Below are positions 22,568 through 33,510 of a stretch of 64,000 nt of DNA, in pieces; position 1 is the first letter of the stretch, and each line of letters starts with the position of its first letter. This stretch comes from Ceriagrion tenellum (taxonomy: Eukaryota; Arthropoda; Insecta; Odonata; Coenagrionidae), in contig OY720639.1 in NCBI GenBank assembly GCA_963169105.1, forward strand, positions 87,774,593 to 87,838,592, in the 5' to 3' direction. The notes beneath the pieces are model-generated. The model made no database searches and was not told where the DNA came from. It worked only from the letters and a program-made list of their open reading frames with translations. The translations under genes and the position numbers were made by a program.

Positions 22568-22962
22568 CTACATCTACCTACTATCCTGCTAGCCGCCTAA
22601 TGGGCGTGTAGCATGGGGTGTTAGGACACCAGCTGTGTAATGACGTAAGGATTTGGGAGGTGAAATGGTGTGTTATTATGGAAGTGTATTTAATGGAGCT
22701 TATTTTATTGTTGTCGCTTATTGTGCGCGGAAAGAACAAGTTTTTATACCTATCTGTTCGACAATGTATCCCTTTTGTTTTATAGCTTCTGTCAGACCTA
22801 GATAATATTCTCAGTGTCGCTCTGAAACACACCAGTTCTAAATTTGTCAAGCAAGCTAAGCCTAGCGTGTAGCCTCCGAGTCTCTAGGGGCTCCCACCTT
22901 AATCCCTCTAAAAGCTGTGAGACACTATATGTTCGCTCGTAGCAGTTTCTGACGAAGCGCGT
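22568..22962 (-). mobile_element. CR1/L2-like LINE family B, copy 3
   Basis: Starts with the (CTACAT)n tail on +, then the complement of the family-B 3' region and the GAGTCTCTAGGGGCTCCCACC and CACTATATGTTCGCTCGTAGC blocks. 5'-truncated and interrupted by stops. Confidence 0.8.
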
Positions 22963-23070
22963 TTACACACAGTATTGCATGAATCTTCAGATTTTTGTCC
23001 ATCTGGCGAGTCATCTCGTGAGAGGCAGCGAATCTCCGGGGTGATGACTGCGGTAGATGATCGAGGTTCA

Positions 23071-24383
23071 ATCACAAACAAGTCGACCAATTCCGTTTAG
23101 CTTGGCTTTTCACGACTCGACAAACTTTATTATACCAAAATCTTATGCCATTAGTATCAACCGATGGTTAGTTTTATTGACGTAGGTCAGGAGGTTGGTC
23201 ACCATAAGCGCTCAAAATCCTTCGCTATCAATAGGGAAACTCGAAAATTTTCTGTTAATTCGAGCAATAGACTTTAATATGACGTGACATGTGCCTCCTT
23301 CGGCATCGGACAGTAACCAAACACCTGCTAAAATATTTATGCCGGAGAAAACATATGGCAATACGGTTTAACCCTCTGCGGACAGAATTATGAAACATCA
23401 GCATGAAAAAATACTGCTACTATATTAGTTTTTAAAATGCAATTTCAGCATTGAATAAAACTTGCAATTGATTTGATAATAAAATTTATTTTGAAATGTG
23501 ACGTATTTGTATTGTATGTATTTAATTTAAAATAATTCTTTACGTAATAATATTTACACAAGGCATACTTCAACATTACCTTCATAAGGTACTTTTTATT
23601 AAAATTTCCCAATTTTTTCTTCATATGACAGCTGCAACTATTTACTTCAGAGCCCCACGAGGCACGCCATCGTCAGTGAATGGCGTCACACATTCGTCTA
23701 TTCAAATTATTTGACAAACCCCCGAAAGAGACGCAACTTTCCAATCTTTTACTCCGAAGTGATGCAATTTTGTTTAGCGCAGCAATGAAATGGAAAAACC
23801 TCATTGAAAGTAGGTATTTTAATAATTTTGAAACGTGAAGAATTTGACTCGCTTGTCCATTGAGGGTCAAGTGAGATACACGCGAACGCATACGATGTAC
23901 GCAGGCACGACGTAGCCAAGCACCTAATACATGGAAGGTAGCGGGAACAAATTATGAACCACCGCAAGTCGACCAATTCCGCTTAGATTGTCTTTTCTCG
24001 ACTCGGCAACCACTATAATACCCAACTCTTACGCCATTAGTATCAGCTGATAGAGTTAGTTTTATTGACGAACTAATGATTAACACAGGAGGAAGGTCCG
24101 CATAAATGACGCTTAAAATCCTTCGCTAACAGTACGGAAGCTCGAAAATTTTCCTTTATTTCGAGTTTGATATTTATTTCGATATATTTAATCGAGATAT
24201 TTAATTCGAGTGATAGACATCGGACTGTAACCGAGCACCTGGTGAAATAATTATGTCGAAGAAATAATAAGGCCCTACGGTTTAAGTGAGATACATACGC
24301 ATACATACGACGTACGCAGGCGCGACATGGCTATCACCTCATGTTTGGAAGGTAGCGGGAACAAATTATGAACCACCGCAAGC
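23071..24383. repeat. Two-unit tandem repeat split by a miniature element
   Basis: Unit 1 (23071-23371, continuing 23867-23957) and unit 2 (23958-24383) share AAGTCGACCAATTCCG, TTATGCCATTAGTATCA-like, AAAATCCTTCGCTA and GGTAGCGGGAACAAATTATG. Removing 23372-23866 and one 4-bp duplication restores unit 1 to the length of unit 2. Confidence 0.75.
23372..23866. mobile_element. piggyBac-like miniature element
   Basis: Inserted at TTAA (23368-23371), now TCAA on the right (23867-23870). The ends are CCCTCTGCGGAC and the inverted CCCTCAATGGAC (9 of 12 match). 495 bp, AT-rich inside, no transposase ORF. The CCC terminus and TTAA target are the piggyBac signature. Confidence 0.7.
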
Positions 24384-24995
24384 CTCCCCCCCGCCAGCGG
24401 CCCAAACTGAATCCGATTATCACAGCAACAAGATGAGAGGAAGCGAGAGATTAATGGGAAGATCTGCCATAATTGGCTCGCGAGGCGATTAAACGAGGCG
24501 CTATTAAGATGCAAGACGTCCGAAAGTTTAGAGAGATCTGATTGATTGGGAGATATATCTCGCAACGTGTAGAAAAAAACATGAGTCATTCGGAATGAGC
24601 AAGTCGTAAATGGGAAGCGATGATGAGGGAACCGAATTGGTGAGAGGGCCCGAACGAAAACAAAAGGGCAAGAACCGACGAAACGCCGTGAGAGATAAGC
24701 TAACGACCACTGCCAGTTATTTTTAAAACTCGGCGAGGGGCATTTGTTGGGTAATTATCGCGATCGAGTTCGTTGCTTTGCGTCGATCGTATCGTTAACA
24801 GTCGCCGATAAGTTATCGCGATGAAGAGTAAAGCCACCAGTTTCGCAAACTAGCTCCAACTTGAACGGCACGCCGCTGAATAAAGCACTGCATAACGTTC
24901 CTCCATCTCATTCACTATTACTTACAGACTACTTTTCGAATCAATCGATTGAGTGGCTCCCTCAGGAAGATTACCGCCGGTATTCATAGGTAAAG
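24384..24995. other. Unassigned sequence
   Basis: Purine-rich towards 24420-24690; no exon or shared repeat was recognised. Confidence 0.4.
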
Positions 24996-25085
24996 TTTAA
25001 TAATTTGAGCGAAATCTTCACTTAGAAATCAATGAATTTGGTTTCATTTTAAAGAAAAATATCTCACCCCCTTATAAAGATACCT
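24996..25085 (+). mobile_element. Family R miniature element, 5' fragment
   Basis: AATTTGAGCGAAAT, CTTAGAAATCAATGA, ATTTTAAAGAAAAATATCTCACCC follow the first 90 bp of copy 1. Confidence 0.55.
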
Positions 25086-25096
25086 TAGCAAAGATA

Positions 25097-25180
25097 CCTA
25101 AGATTGAGGAAATAGACTGCAGAACCGACTGATTCAAAATGTCATTTTTTTCCACGCACAATAAGGGACCATAATAGCTG
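25097..25180 (+). mobile_element. CR1/L2-like LINE fragment
   Basis: ATAGACTGCAGAACCGACTG, AAAATGTCATTTTT and CCACGCACAATAAG correspond to the ID.CRTD..KMSFFPRTI block of families A/B. Confidence 0.5.
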
Positions 25181-25185
25181 CGATA

Positions 25186-25552
25186 GATCAGTTCTAGGAT
25201 GCTGACTAGGTTACATAGGTTTTTTCAGTAATGCTAAATATCTTAACATGAATTTAAGATACTAACCTCCCATGCAATCTCCGGCATGAGATACTCTTGC
25301 ATGTTTTAGTAACTTGTAGTGCTATTTACTGTCGCATTAATAATAATAACCTGTAGTTATATGTTGAGTAGTGCACTGCATGGTAGCATGTTATTTTACG
25401 TATCACTGTCCTGGGGGGTTGTGTTTGAACCGCTCGAGATAATCTCGATCACGTAACTAAGGAGTCACGTGGCACAACAACGAACTGTTCTAGATTTTGG
25501 TAAGTTTCACTTACATAGATGGATATATAAAGCGTCTAATACGCGGTTTATT
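25186..25552. other. Unassigned sequence
   Basis: Nothing recognised. Confidence 0.4.
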
Positions 25553-25985
25553 ATGAATGAATGAATGAATGAATAATTTATTAATTGTCCTGGGGATATA
25601 CCCCTTAAGAACAAAAGCAATTTACATTTTTTTGAGCAACATAAAGAGCAAAATCAACAATTTGGACAGTAACATAATGAAAAAATTAAGTATGAATTAA
25701 TACCATTTTACAATGCTGAATGCAAAGTTTTTTGGAAATCATATCATATAACAAATTCATCTGCATACATTTCTGGATTGACATTAATTACAACAATATG
25801 CAAAATTGCAACAATATGCAAAGTAATAACAACATTTAGTGGTCAGAAAGTAACATATTATAATATTTCATCTTAAAACTAGCAACAGCAGAACAATTTT
25901 TTATGTTTTTGGGCAGGGTGTTCCAGAGAGTTCCAGTTTGTATTATGTCTCCAATCGGGATATAAAAATCCGTTCACCATTTTAC
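25553..25985 (-). mobile_element. L2/Crack-like LINE 3' end with (TTCA)n tail
   Basis: The minus strand is open from about 25970 to a stop at 25836, including WNTLPKNIKNCSAVASFK, the standard C-terminal signature of L2/CR1-group reverse transcriptases. A non-coding stretch and a tetranucleotide tail (TGAA on +, 25553-25574) follow. 5'-truncated. Confidence 0.75.
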
Positions 25986-26296
25986 TGCGAGAAAAACTCT
26001 GTTAGGAAGGACGCGTGAGATTTTTACAAATAGTTAAAATTCACGAAAAACTCGAACCCTTCGTTGTTATACCTCGTGACTCCATAGTTATGTGGTCGAG
26101 ATTCTTTCGAGCGATTCGAATACAAACCCCCTGGTTCCTGGTCTGACTGCCTGCCTTTGTTATGACTGCTTTTGGTCTGCGCCTGGCATTCTGGGGAACG
26201 TGTGCGGTTCTGCTTTGAAATGGGATGAGTGCTGCATGCCTAGTGTGGAATGACCCCGTGCCACACACCCTAGTGTTGGCTTGCACGTTATTTCGT

Positions 26297-27057
26297 ATAT
26301 GTAGATACCAAAATATCAGCCCCTTACATATTTACTTTCCGAGTTTTTTTAGGAAAAATTCCAGCCGTTTTACTCGAGAAATAGTACGGGTATGCACTCC
26401 AGAGACACCTAATATAAAAAATGACGTATTTATAACCAATTTATCTCTTTTTAAAAAATTAACAGCGTGTAGTGTGTATGTTTACTCAACTGTTTCTTTA
26501 ATTTAATCACATAGATTTCGTCATAAAATTAATAGTGTTTAGTTTTTACGTTTTCTCAACTTTCTTAAATGTATATGATATTGCCAACTCAGTAATGTTT
26601 TTTAGGATCAAAAAAAAACTTTCCGTTGTGAAGAAGTTTTCAACTTACTGCGCGAAAAATGAGTCAAGTTAGAGACTTATAGTGATAAATGAAAAAACGA
26701 CTTCGTTTTCTTCCACTGATTAATTTTTTCGGTACGACGTTTCGACACATAGAGGTCATTTTCAAGTGCAAAAATTTTTGAATTTCAAGCAAATATACGA
26801 AACATGTGGTACCGAAAAAATAAAACAGTGGAAGAAAACGAAGTCGTTTTTTCATTTGTGAATATCAACTTCCACATAGTTGAGCCTGATACCATCGAAC
26901 TTATAGTGATATTAATAATTAATTGCTTGGGATTTGAGTCATATAAAGGTATACTATTTCATCATTAATGTTGCAATATTTGATTCATGCTTCCTACAGC
27001 TGCTAAAATCAAAACGTGAAATTCGAATATGTAGTCCATTATGACTCTCTCACTCAA
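26297..27057 (+). mobile_element. Family R miniature element, copy 4, with internal insertion
   Basis: Shares the family-R order: CAGCCCCTTAC, CCAGCCGTTTTACT, GGGTATGCACTCCAGAGA, TTAACAGCGTGTAG, GCGCGAAAAATGAGTCAAG, then CTACAGCTGCTAAAATC and ATTCGAATATG to an end at CTCTCACTCAAAC. 26688-26898 is a later insertion. Confidence 0.6.
26688..26898 (-). mobile_element. 211-bp fold-back retroelement with 13-bp target duplication
   Basis: ACTTATAGTGATA flanks it at 26675-26687 and 26899-26911. Most of it is an inverted repeat: AAATGAAAAAACGACTTCG and TTTTCTTCCACTG pair with the complement near 26855, around a GTTTCGACACAT / GTGTCGAAAC core. The outer end (GTTGAGCCTGATACCAT) is shared with the elements at 32.46-32.70 kb and, more distantly, 50.09 kb. 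The long duplication points to retroposition rather than a cut-and-paste transposon. The hammerhead-like core is degenerate here (TTGAAAA for CTGATGA). Confidence 0.65.
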
Positions 27058-27723
27058 ACATGCGTGAATCGCCGTACTGATTTTAATGCTCTCCACTGGA
27101 AGGCTGGTAGAATTATTTGTCATTTACTTCTGAATTTCATGGAAGTCAATTGTTTTTCTTTGTGCGTAATATGATAGTACATCTTTCTCAGTATGAAGTA
27201 CAGTTCTCAGAATTGTTTGTCACTTCCAGGGAGTATTCAGAATTCTAACAAGCTGCTGACGTTCTTGAAGTCGCTGTTATTCATTTTAATGCGGTTTCCG
27301 CCTAATTTACTTTCCGCGCGGTGAATTGAAACTGTGGGAGATTAATGCGAGCCGTCGGTCTACTGCTTCACTTTCCTACATTCTGCTGTGCTTATTCCGA
27401 TGAGGCGGAATAAATCAACGAGCGCGGAAGAAAGCCAGATATATACCCTTTTATATCTCTGAAGTTATCGGAATCTATGCCGTTGAACCTTGTCTGGTCG
27501 TCAAAACAGAGCGTAACCGCGGGAGCCGCTGGGTTCTATCGCGGGATAAGTGGAGCCCGAGAGAGGGGCCCTTTGGTCATGAGGCGCTGGAAAGGTCTTC
27601 CGAGTAATGGATAGCGGAAATACCAACGCGAATTGCTTAGAATTGGACTTAGATGGGGTAGGGGACGTCGAGGGAAAGAAAAAACTGGCCACAAGGCTGT
27701 TAGGCAGTGGGCCGCTTAATTCA
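27058..27723. other. Unassigned sequence
   Basis: No repeat or exon with splice signals was recognised. Confidence 0.4.
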
Positions 27724-27860
27724 AAGCCGGCGACTGTTGACCCCTTGGGGAGTGCTAAACTGAATGCGACACTGGTCCATGCTGCTGCGAGTGCTGCGAA
27801 TTTTCCCAGGCGTTCTCCTTCAATTGAGATAGTTTGAGTGAGATGTTTTCTAGTCATAAT
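27724..27860. repeat. Repeat shared with 22438-22567
   Basis: See the partner copy. The family-R element then continues on the far side of the LINE from 28206 to about 28395 (CAGCTGTAGG.AGCATGAAT, GACTGAAATTCT, CTTTAACTTGACTCATTTTC, inverse orientation). Confidence 0.7.
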
Positions 27861-28205
27861 CTACATCTACTTACTACCCTGCGAGACGGCTAACGGGCGT
27901 GTAGCGTGAGGTGTTAGGACCACAGCCGTGTAAAGATTTCAGATTTTGGGAGGTTGAATGGTGACGTGTATTATGGAAGTGTATTTAATGAAGTTCAGTT
28001 TTTATTGTGGTCGCTTATTGTGCGCGGAAAGAAATTTTTTTACCTATTTGTTCGGTAATGTATCTATCTTATTTTACTTTTACTCACTTCTGTCATACCT
28101 AGATAATATTCTCTCTGTCGCTCCGAAACACACCAGTTCTGTATTTATCAAGCAAGCTAAGTCTAGCGTGTAGCCTTCGAGTCTTTAGGGGCTCCCACCT
28201 TAATC
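27861..28205 (-). mobile_element. CR1/L2-like LINE family B, copy 4, 12-bp target duplication
   Basis: TCTAGTCATAAT lies at 27849-27860 and 28206-28217. Between them is a 345-bp 3' end of family B, with the tail on the left and the CCTTCGAGTCTTTAGGGGC block on the right. Confidence 0.9.
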
Positions 28206-28409
28206 TCTAGTCATAATGTAGACCGTATTTGGATCACACGTTATAGTGTCAGCAGCTGTAGGGAGCATGAATTAAAGATTGCAAAATAAATGCAACGATA
28301 ACATATTCTTGTATATGACTGAAATTCTAAGTATTTTAATGTTGATACCTACGTAAGACTTTAACTTGACTCATTTTCTTCTCTAGGTACGTTTAAAATC
28401 CATTCTCAA

Positions 28410-28935
28410 AGCATGGTTTTTGCGAGGGTTTAAACCAGCATCTTAAACGCTTTCTCTATTCCTGTTGTCATGTTGCATTTCTGTAGATCATGGTAAAAGT
28501 CTGCATCTTATCTACTTTTTCTGTTCCTACGCCTTCCTATGTCTCTTAGAGTGGAGGTTAAATGCTTTAAATTTTCCTGTAGTCATGATGCATTTCTGTA
28601 GATTTTTTCTCTAAATCTGTATCTCATTCTCCATTCCGTTGCCCTCCTATTCATTCCCAAAATGGAAGTAATCTTCATTTGATTTCCTTGTAGTCATGTT
28701 GCATTTCTGTAGTTCATGGTTTAAACCTGAATCTAATACGCTTGCTCCATTACATTGCCTTCCTATTTCTTCCCGAAATGGAAGTAAATTTCTTTCGATT
28801 TTCCTGTAGTCATGTTGCATTTCTGTAGCTCATGGTTTAAACCTGCATATAATACGCTTTCTCCATTCCGTTGCCATCCTCTTCCTTCCAAATATTGAAG
28901 AAAACTTCTATTTGTTTATCTGTCGTCACGTTGCA
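28410..28935. repeat. Tandem repeat, units of 110-117 bp, about 4.3 copies
   Basis: CCTGTAGTCATGTTGCATTT (or close variants) starts units near 28461, 28576, 28686, 28803 and 28919. A possible single diverged unit lies near 31070-31180. Confidence 0.85.
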
Positions 28936-29425
28936 TGTAAATTTTACGGTAGACTTTTGCGTGGTCCGGCGTTTTAGTCACGATTTGTGCTTCGATAACG
29001 GGGGTTTTTAAACCTTTTTTCGCGTGGAATATATCCGTCCCTCCATGTTTTTTTATCTTGCCGATCGAACCTATTGACGCAACGAGGGTGTGACATCTCA
29101 AAAGGAGTCTTTTGGCGATTGACTCGCTTCGGACGCAGATCTCACAAAGTGTCTTTTTTTTCCTGCAACGCGCTGTGTGGAAGACGGCTGGATCACTTCC
29201 GCTCTTTCTTGCCGTCTGGAGAGTTCACTCGTTCCGCCGCGGTCGCGTTTGGAGTGTGTAACCCTTCCCCATTCCAACGGTGACCCCAACGGGGCGAGCG
29301 ATAGTGGGAAATGGCTGAGAGGAGGTCAAAATTTTCTCTGACTCTGTCGAGAATATGCCTCTCTCTCGTTTTTCGCTTCAAAGGCGTCTTCGTAAAAACA
29401 TTCGCGTGGAGCGTAGCACATGCAG
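28936..29425. other. Unassigned sequence
   Basis: A CpG-richer patch at 29160-29300 carries only overlapping short frames. Confidence 0.35.
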
Positions 29426-30025
29426 CATGGACCATTGATGAAGCTGACCAGAAAAGAGTAGAAGTCTTCGAAATCTGGTGCTGGAGGAGGATGCTGAAGA
29501 TGAAGTGGTCAGACAAAATAAGAAATGATGAAGCTTACAGAAAAGAAAAGGGCCGAATGGAACACGGTAAAAAAAAGAGAACAAGGTGGATTGGACACCG
29601 TTATCTCACGCCGTCAACAGGCACGCGATAGCTTCGCATCCGATTGTCTTGCTCTCATGAGGATTATAGCATCTTCAATTTTTCCAAAAATCACACCGCA
29701 AAATGCTGAGCGCCTTTTCACCCTATTTGTAGGTGAATAGAGAAATAGTAAAGTGTACAAAAGAGTAGAAGAGGAGAGGACCGTATGGAACACGATAGAG
29801 AAAAGAAAAACAAGATGGATAGGACACACTCTTCGGCACAATGGATCTGTGAAGAACATATATGAAGGCAAAATGAAGGGAAAAGTCCCCAGAGGAGGAT
29901 CCAGGAATAAGTTCATAGATCAAATAAAGTGGAGAGTACCTAGGAAGAGATACCGGGAGGTAAGTGAACTAGCATTAAATAGGGAAGGGTGGAGGACTGC
30001 AGTCAACCAATCTTTGGATTGAACG
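29426..30025 (+). mobile_element. RTE-like LINE family C, two overlapping pieces
   Basis: Piece 1 (to about 29605) encodes VEVFEIWCWRRMLKMKWSDK and ends in KKKRTRWIGH. Piece 2 (from 29750) restarts upstream of the same point (ERTVWNTIEKRKTRWIGHTL) and runs to NREGWRTAVNQSLD and a stop. The 150 bp between are not LINE-like. The overlap means either a local duplication or two insertions into the same spot. Confidence 0.75.
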
Positions 30026-30890
30026 ACAAATGACTGGCGTCTTTGTACTATGCCGCCTTTCCGTAGCTCTCATGAATATTTTCTGCGTCTGTAGGTTCGT
30101 CATGTTTCTTAAAGAACTTACCAATTTGTTGAACGAATATAATCGATATTATGACTAGTTGTAGCGAAACATAATCGCAGTCGCCCATGTGGAGAGAGTC
30201 ATCAAGGGGGAAAGGTTAGTGTGGACAAGGAATCGGCATAAGAGAATGAAATTAAGTAAGGTTTGACACTCGAACGACGGACTTCGTCATTGTGAGTATT
30301 TTTGAAATTTATTCCTCTGCTGGGCTCATTTATTACTCTTTTTTATAAATTGCCTTTTGGAGACTTTCCATTCATTTTGGAGATCTCTACTTTTGTGAAG
30401 TCACAACTTTGCCGTACGTATATTTGAAAAAAAAAAGTTTTAACCAAGAACTGCTTAGGTAGCCATTTTGGCTAATATGTTTTGCTGTAGATGAAGTGAT
30501 TTTCTAGCCATTAAATCGTTTTATTGTTTTAACAACAAGAAACAAAAAAAGAAGAAAAAATATAATTCCACAGATCATAATGGAAATGCGGACGATGATA
30601 AAATACTGGACACACACTTAAATTTGAGGCCTGTAAACTAATTTAAATCATTATAAAATAGTTTTTCCTGAAAAATGGGCAGAGGAGGGGAGGGAATTAT
30701 AGATGGCATATGTTTGGCTACGCTGCCTACAAAACTGTGTTTTACTTCTGAGGGCGAGAAAATTATGTTTTCCGACATAGCATGAGCGCACAAGCCTGCA
30801 GTAGGCATTCCAAAGGCATGCGAGACGTACAGCTGTCATTACAGCTTTTCAGATTTATATTAAGGCACTGGAAAGTAAATCAGATGACTA
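30026..30890. other. Unassigned AT-rich sequence
   Basis: No repeat or exon was recognised. Confidence 0.4.
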
Positions 30891-31080
30891 CCTACGTTGC
30901 CTATCGAGAAGTATATTTACAAAATGTTAATAGCAGCCATTATTGTCTCTAGCCTGTCCTAGATCCAGTTTATTTCCCTAATTCTATGCCCTTGATATAA
31001 CCTATCGTAATACCTCTGGTTTTTTCTAATGGTAAGAGAAAGAAAACGGTAATAAATTTCTGTTACCTTTTCATAGAGAT
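30891..31080. repeat. Detached unit of the 31.5-32.0 kb repeat
   Basis: Shares AAAATGTTAATAGCAGC, TTTCCCTAATTCT.TGCCC.TGAT and AT.TATCGTAATA.CTCTGG with 31510-31700. Confidence 0.7.
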
Positions 31081-31189
31081 AGTATGCTTCCCCCATTCCA
31101 TCGTCTTCCAATTTTCCATTACAGTGATTGGAAAAAACTGTTTAATGCTTCTGTATTGTTATGTAATATTTTAGCTTATGTTGCGTTTA

Positions 31190-31265
31190 CATGATACCCT
31201 GCCAACCACGTCTAGGGTGTGTGGTAGGTAGTGAGCTTTCACATTCATGCCCTACACTACATATT
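31190..31265 (-). mobile_element. CR1/L2-like LINE family A, 3'-terminal fragment
   Basis: GATACCCTGCCAACCACG..TAGGGTGTGTGG.AGG.AGTGA is a diverged copy of the family-A 3' end. Confidence 0.5.
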
Positions 31266-31509
31266 ATAAATGCTACGGAAACTGCAAATAGGGGCGGATT
31301 CGCTTAAACTTGCAATTTTCACCGAAATGACTTAAAATATATGCTTCAGATGCAACTATAAATATGAGAATTTATATATTTCAACAACATAAGCGAACAG
31401 ACCTACATTTCTTACGCAGGAAGCATGCAATACGTGCTATTGATAGTACATACTTTGCAAATAAATACTAAATCATTAGAGAGCAAATAAGGTAACTAGC
31501 GACACTACC

Positions 31510-31986
31510 TATCGATAAGTCTTTTTTTATAAAATGTTAATAGCAGCGTTTATAATCTCCTACCCGTCCTATCTCCAGTATATTTCCCTAATTCTCTGCC
31601 CATGATCTTATCTACCGTAATATATCTGGTGTCCATTATGGTAGGATAATAAAAACTTATTAATTTCTGCACTCTTTTGTAATGCGCACCAACCGAAATT
31701 TTACCAAATACTCTCATTTTAATGATGCGCTTGAAACAAGAGTGTAAATGTTTACAACTGCTTTTTCTCTTTTACAAAGCACAGTATATTTCCCTAATCG
31801 CTGCCCATAATAGTATCTACCGTAATATATCTGGCGTCCATTCTGGTAAGATAAAAAAACATAAATTTCTGCACTCATTTGTAATACACACATCCGAAAT
31901 TTTACCAAATACTGTCATTTTCATGGTGGGCTTGAAATAAGAGTTAAAATTTTTACAACTGTGTTTTTTTTCTCTTGCCACAAAGC
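31510..31986. repeat. Tandem repeat, about 208-bp unit
   Basis: AGTATATTTCCCTAATC/T recurs at 31575 and 31783; both units contain TCTACCGTAATATATCTGG, TTTCTGCACTC.TTTGTAAT, CCGAAATTTTACCAAATACT and ATTTTTACAACTG-like ends. Confidence 0.8.
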
Positions 31987-32450
31987 ACTACTGTTCGATT
32001 TTGCTGGAATCCTGTCTCCCCCCTACGGCCAGACTTCGGAGGAATAGTCGATCTGTCTTTTTCATGGTTTCTTTTTTTCCTCGATGGAATCCTCAGAATC
32101 TTCCGCCCTCCGCCGAGACACGACTTTGCCTCTTCCGTGTCTTTTCAGTTTCGCCGTGCGATCATTATCGCGTGGACATCGGCACGCCCGTGACGAATCG
32201 TTCCTTTTCTTTCGGCGTGTCCGCCAAAAAATTGATCTGCATCGATTTTCCGTTATGAGCTCCCTCTTCCGTAAATAGCAATTGGCGGGTTTTATCCAGG
32301 TGGAATAGAAAAATAAAAGAGTATACATATCCCGATAAGGCGCCGTATTTTTTTTCAAGCAGCTAAAAGGAATTGTTTTGAGGTTCTCACGTGAATTGCC
32401 TTTTAGCTTGGCGTTTCTTGTAAGGTGGAGAGTAACATAAGGAGAGAAAG
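31987..32450. other. Unassigned sequence
   Basis: A GC-richer patch (32000-32260) with overlapping frames on both strands; no family was recognised. Confidence 0.35.
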
Positions 32451-32460
32451 GAACATATCA

Positions 32461-32700
32461 CAAATGAAAAAGTAACTTGGTTTCCTTCAACAGATCTATT
32501 TTCCTTTTTTTTTTTGGTACAACTTGTTTCGACACAGCGGTGTCATCATCAGGTACCTTTGATGAGCTCCTGATGATGAAAACGCTGTGTCGAAACATGT
32601 TGTACCAGGAAGATAAATCTATGGAAGGAAACAAAGTTACTTTTTCAGTTGTGAAATTCAACTTCCAAATAGTTGAGCCTCAAACCATGGAACGTAAAGA
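32461..32700 (-). mobile_element. Fold-back retroelement carrying a hammerhead-like core
   Basis: Flanked by GAACATATC (32451-32459) and GAACGTATC (32701-32709), an imperfect 9-bp duplication. The arms pair around 32560: GAAAAAGTAACTT with its complement near 32640, and GGTAC.AC.TGTTTCGACAC with its complement near 32600. The outer part GTTGAGCCT.A.ACCATGG matches the 26.7-kb element. Confidence 0.65.
32516..32557 (-). ncRNA. Hammerhead-ribozyme-like motif, best copy
   Basis: Minus strand, in order: GGTAC (stem I), CTGATGA, one unpaired T, GACAC-CGCT-GTGTC (stem II), GAAA, AC-AA-GT (two-base-pair stem III), T (cleavage position) and GTACC (stem I, exact partner). This is the type I hammerhead order. 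The extra T between A9 and stem II is not canonical. Tiny stem III is known in hammerheads of Penelope-like retroelements. The opposite-strand copy at 32570-32606 keeps CTGATGA, GAAAC and AC-AT-GT but has lost stem I. Confidence 0.55.
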
Positions 32701-32884
32701 GAACGTATCTTAATCTTCTCTGTAATAATTCGCTTACATACTTCCAAGTGAAAATATAATTTTGATCGGCAACGTAGGTAGTTATCTTATTTACTTTATA
32801 GTGCGGTAATATAAATTTGCAAAGTTGTGGCGTCAACAGTACGTCTTCCATGCTTTTTGTATGCATGGCGTAGCGGTTGTAAGT

Positions 32885-33510
32885 ATTCCACCGGGAAAAG
32901 GTAGGTTTTGTTGAAAGTTAGAGAAATTCCTCCCAGTTTTCTACACTTTCGGGGTCTAATGTATTTCTTGTGTAACTTCTTAGTAACGGAAAAAATTTGA
33001 ATTGTACCGTTTTTGTTATATTTTGGGAAATCAGTACTATTTTAACTTCCGGCCTTAGGGCACAAGGCATGTACTTCGTAATAACTTGGCTACATATTTC
33101 CAAGTAAAGGTTTTCACGCGTCATCACTTCCTCATTTTTAGATTTTTGCAATACGTTGGCATTGTATTCGCTCCATCGGGTACTTCTTATTACGTTTTTA
33201 GTATTCAACCGGTAAAAAGAAAGTTTTGTTGAAAGTTGGAGAAAGTGTACCTGATTTTTTATACTTTCGAGGGGCTCTCTGTTTCTATTACAACTTTTTA
33301 TAAACGGAAAAAATTTCCATTTTACCGTTTCGTTATTTTTTGATAAATCACTACTGTTTTACCTTCCGGTCTTATGGCACATGGTATGTACTTCGTAATG
33401 ATTTGGCTACGTATCTCCAAGTTAAGATTTTTGCGCGTCACCGCTTCCTCTTTTCTAACTGCATTACCATCCGGAATAGTAATTTCTCGAGTCGTTTTCT
33501 TCTATTTCTT
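32885..33510. repeat. Two-unit tandem repeat, about 313 bp
   Basis: GGTTTTGTTGAAAGTT, ACGGAAAAAATTT, AAATCA.TACTATTTT.A.CTTCCGG, GGCA.GTACTTCGTAAT and CGCGTCA recur in two units. A third, shorter unit lies at 34025-34210, beyond a LINE. Confidence 0.8.

Noticed and set aside
28410..28935. Regularly spaced repeats that might be taken for a CRISPR array
   Set aside because: Units are ~115-bp degenerate tandem repeats with no constant repeat/unique spacer pattern, in a eukaryotic context.
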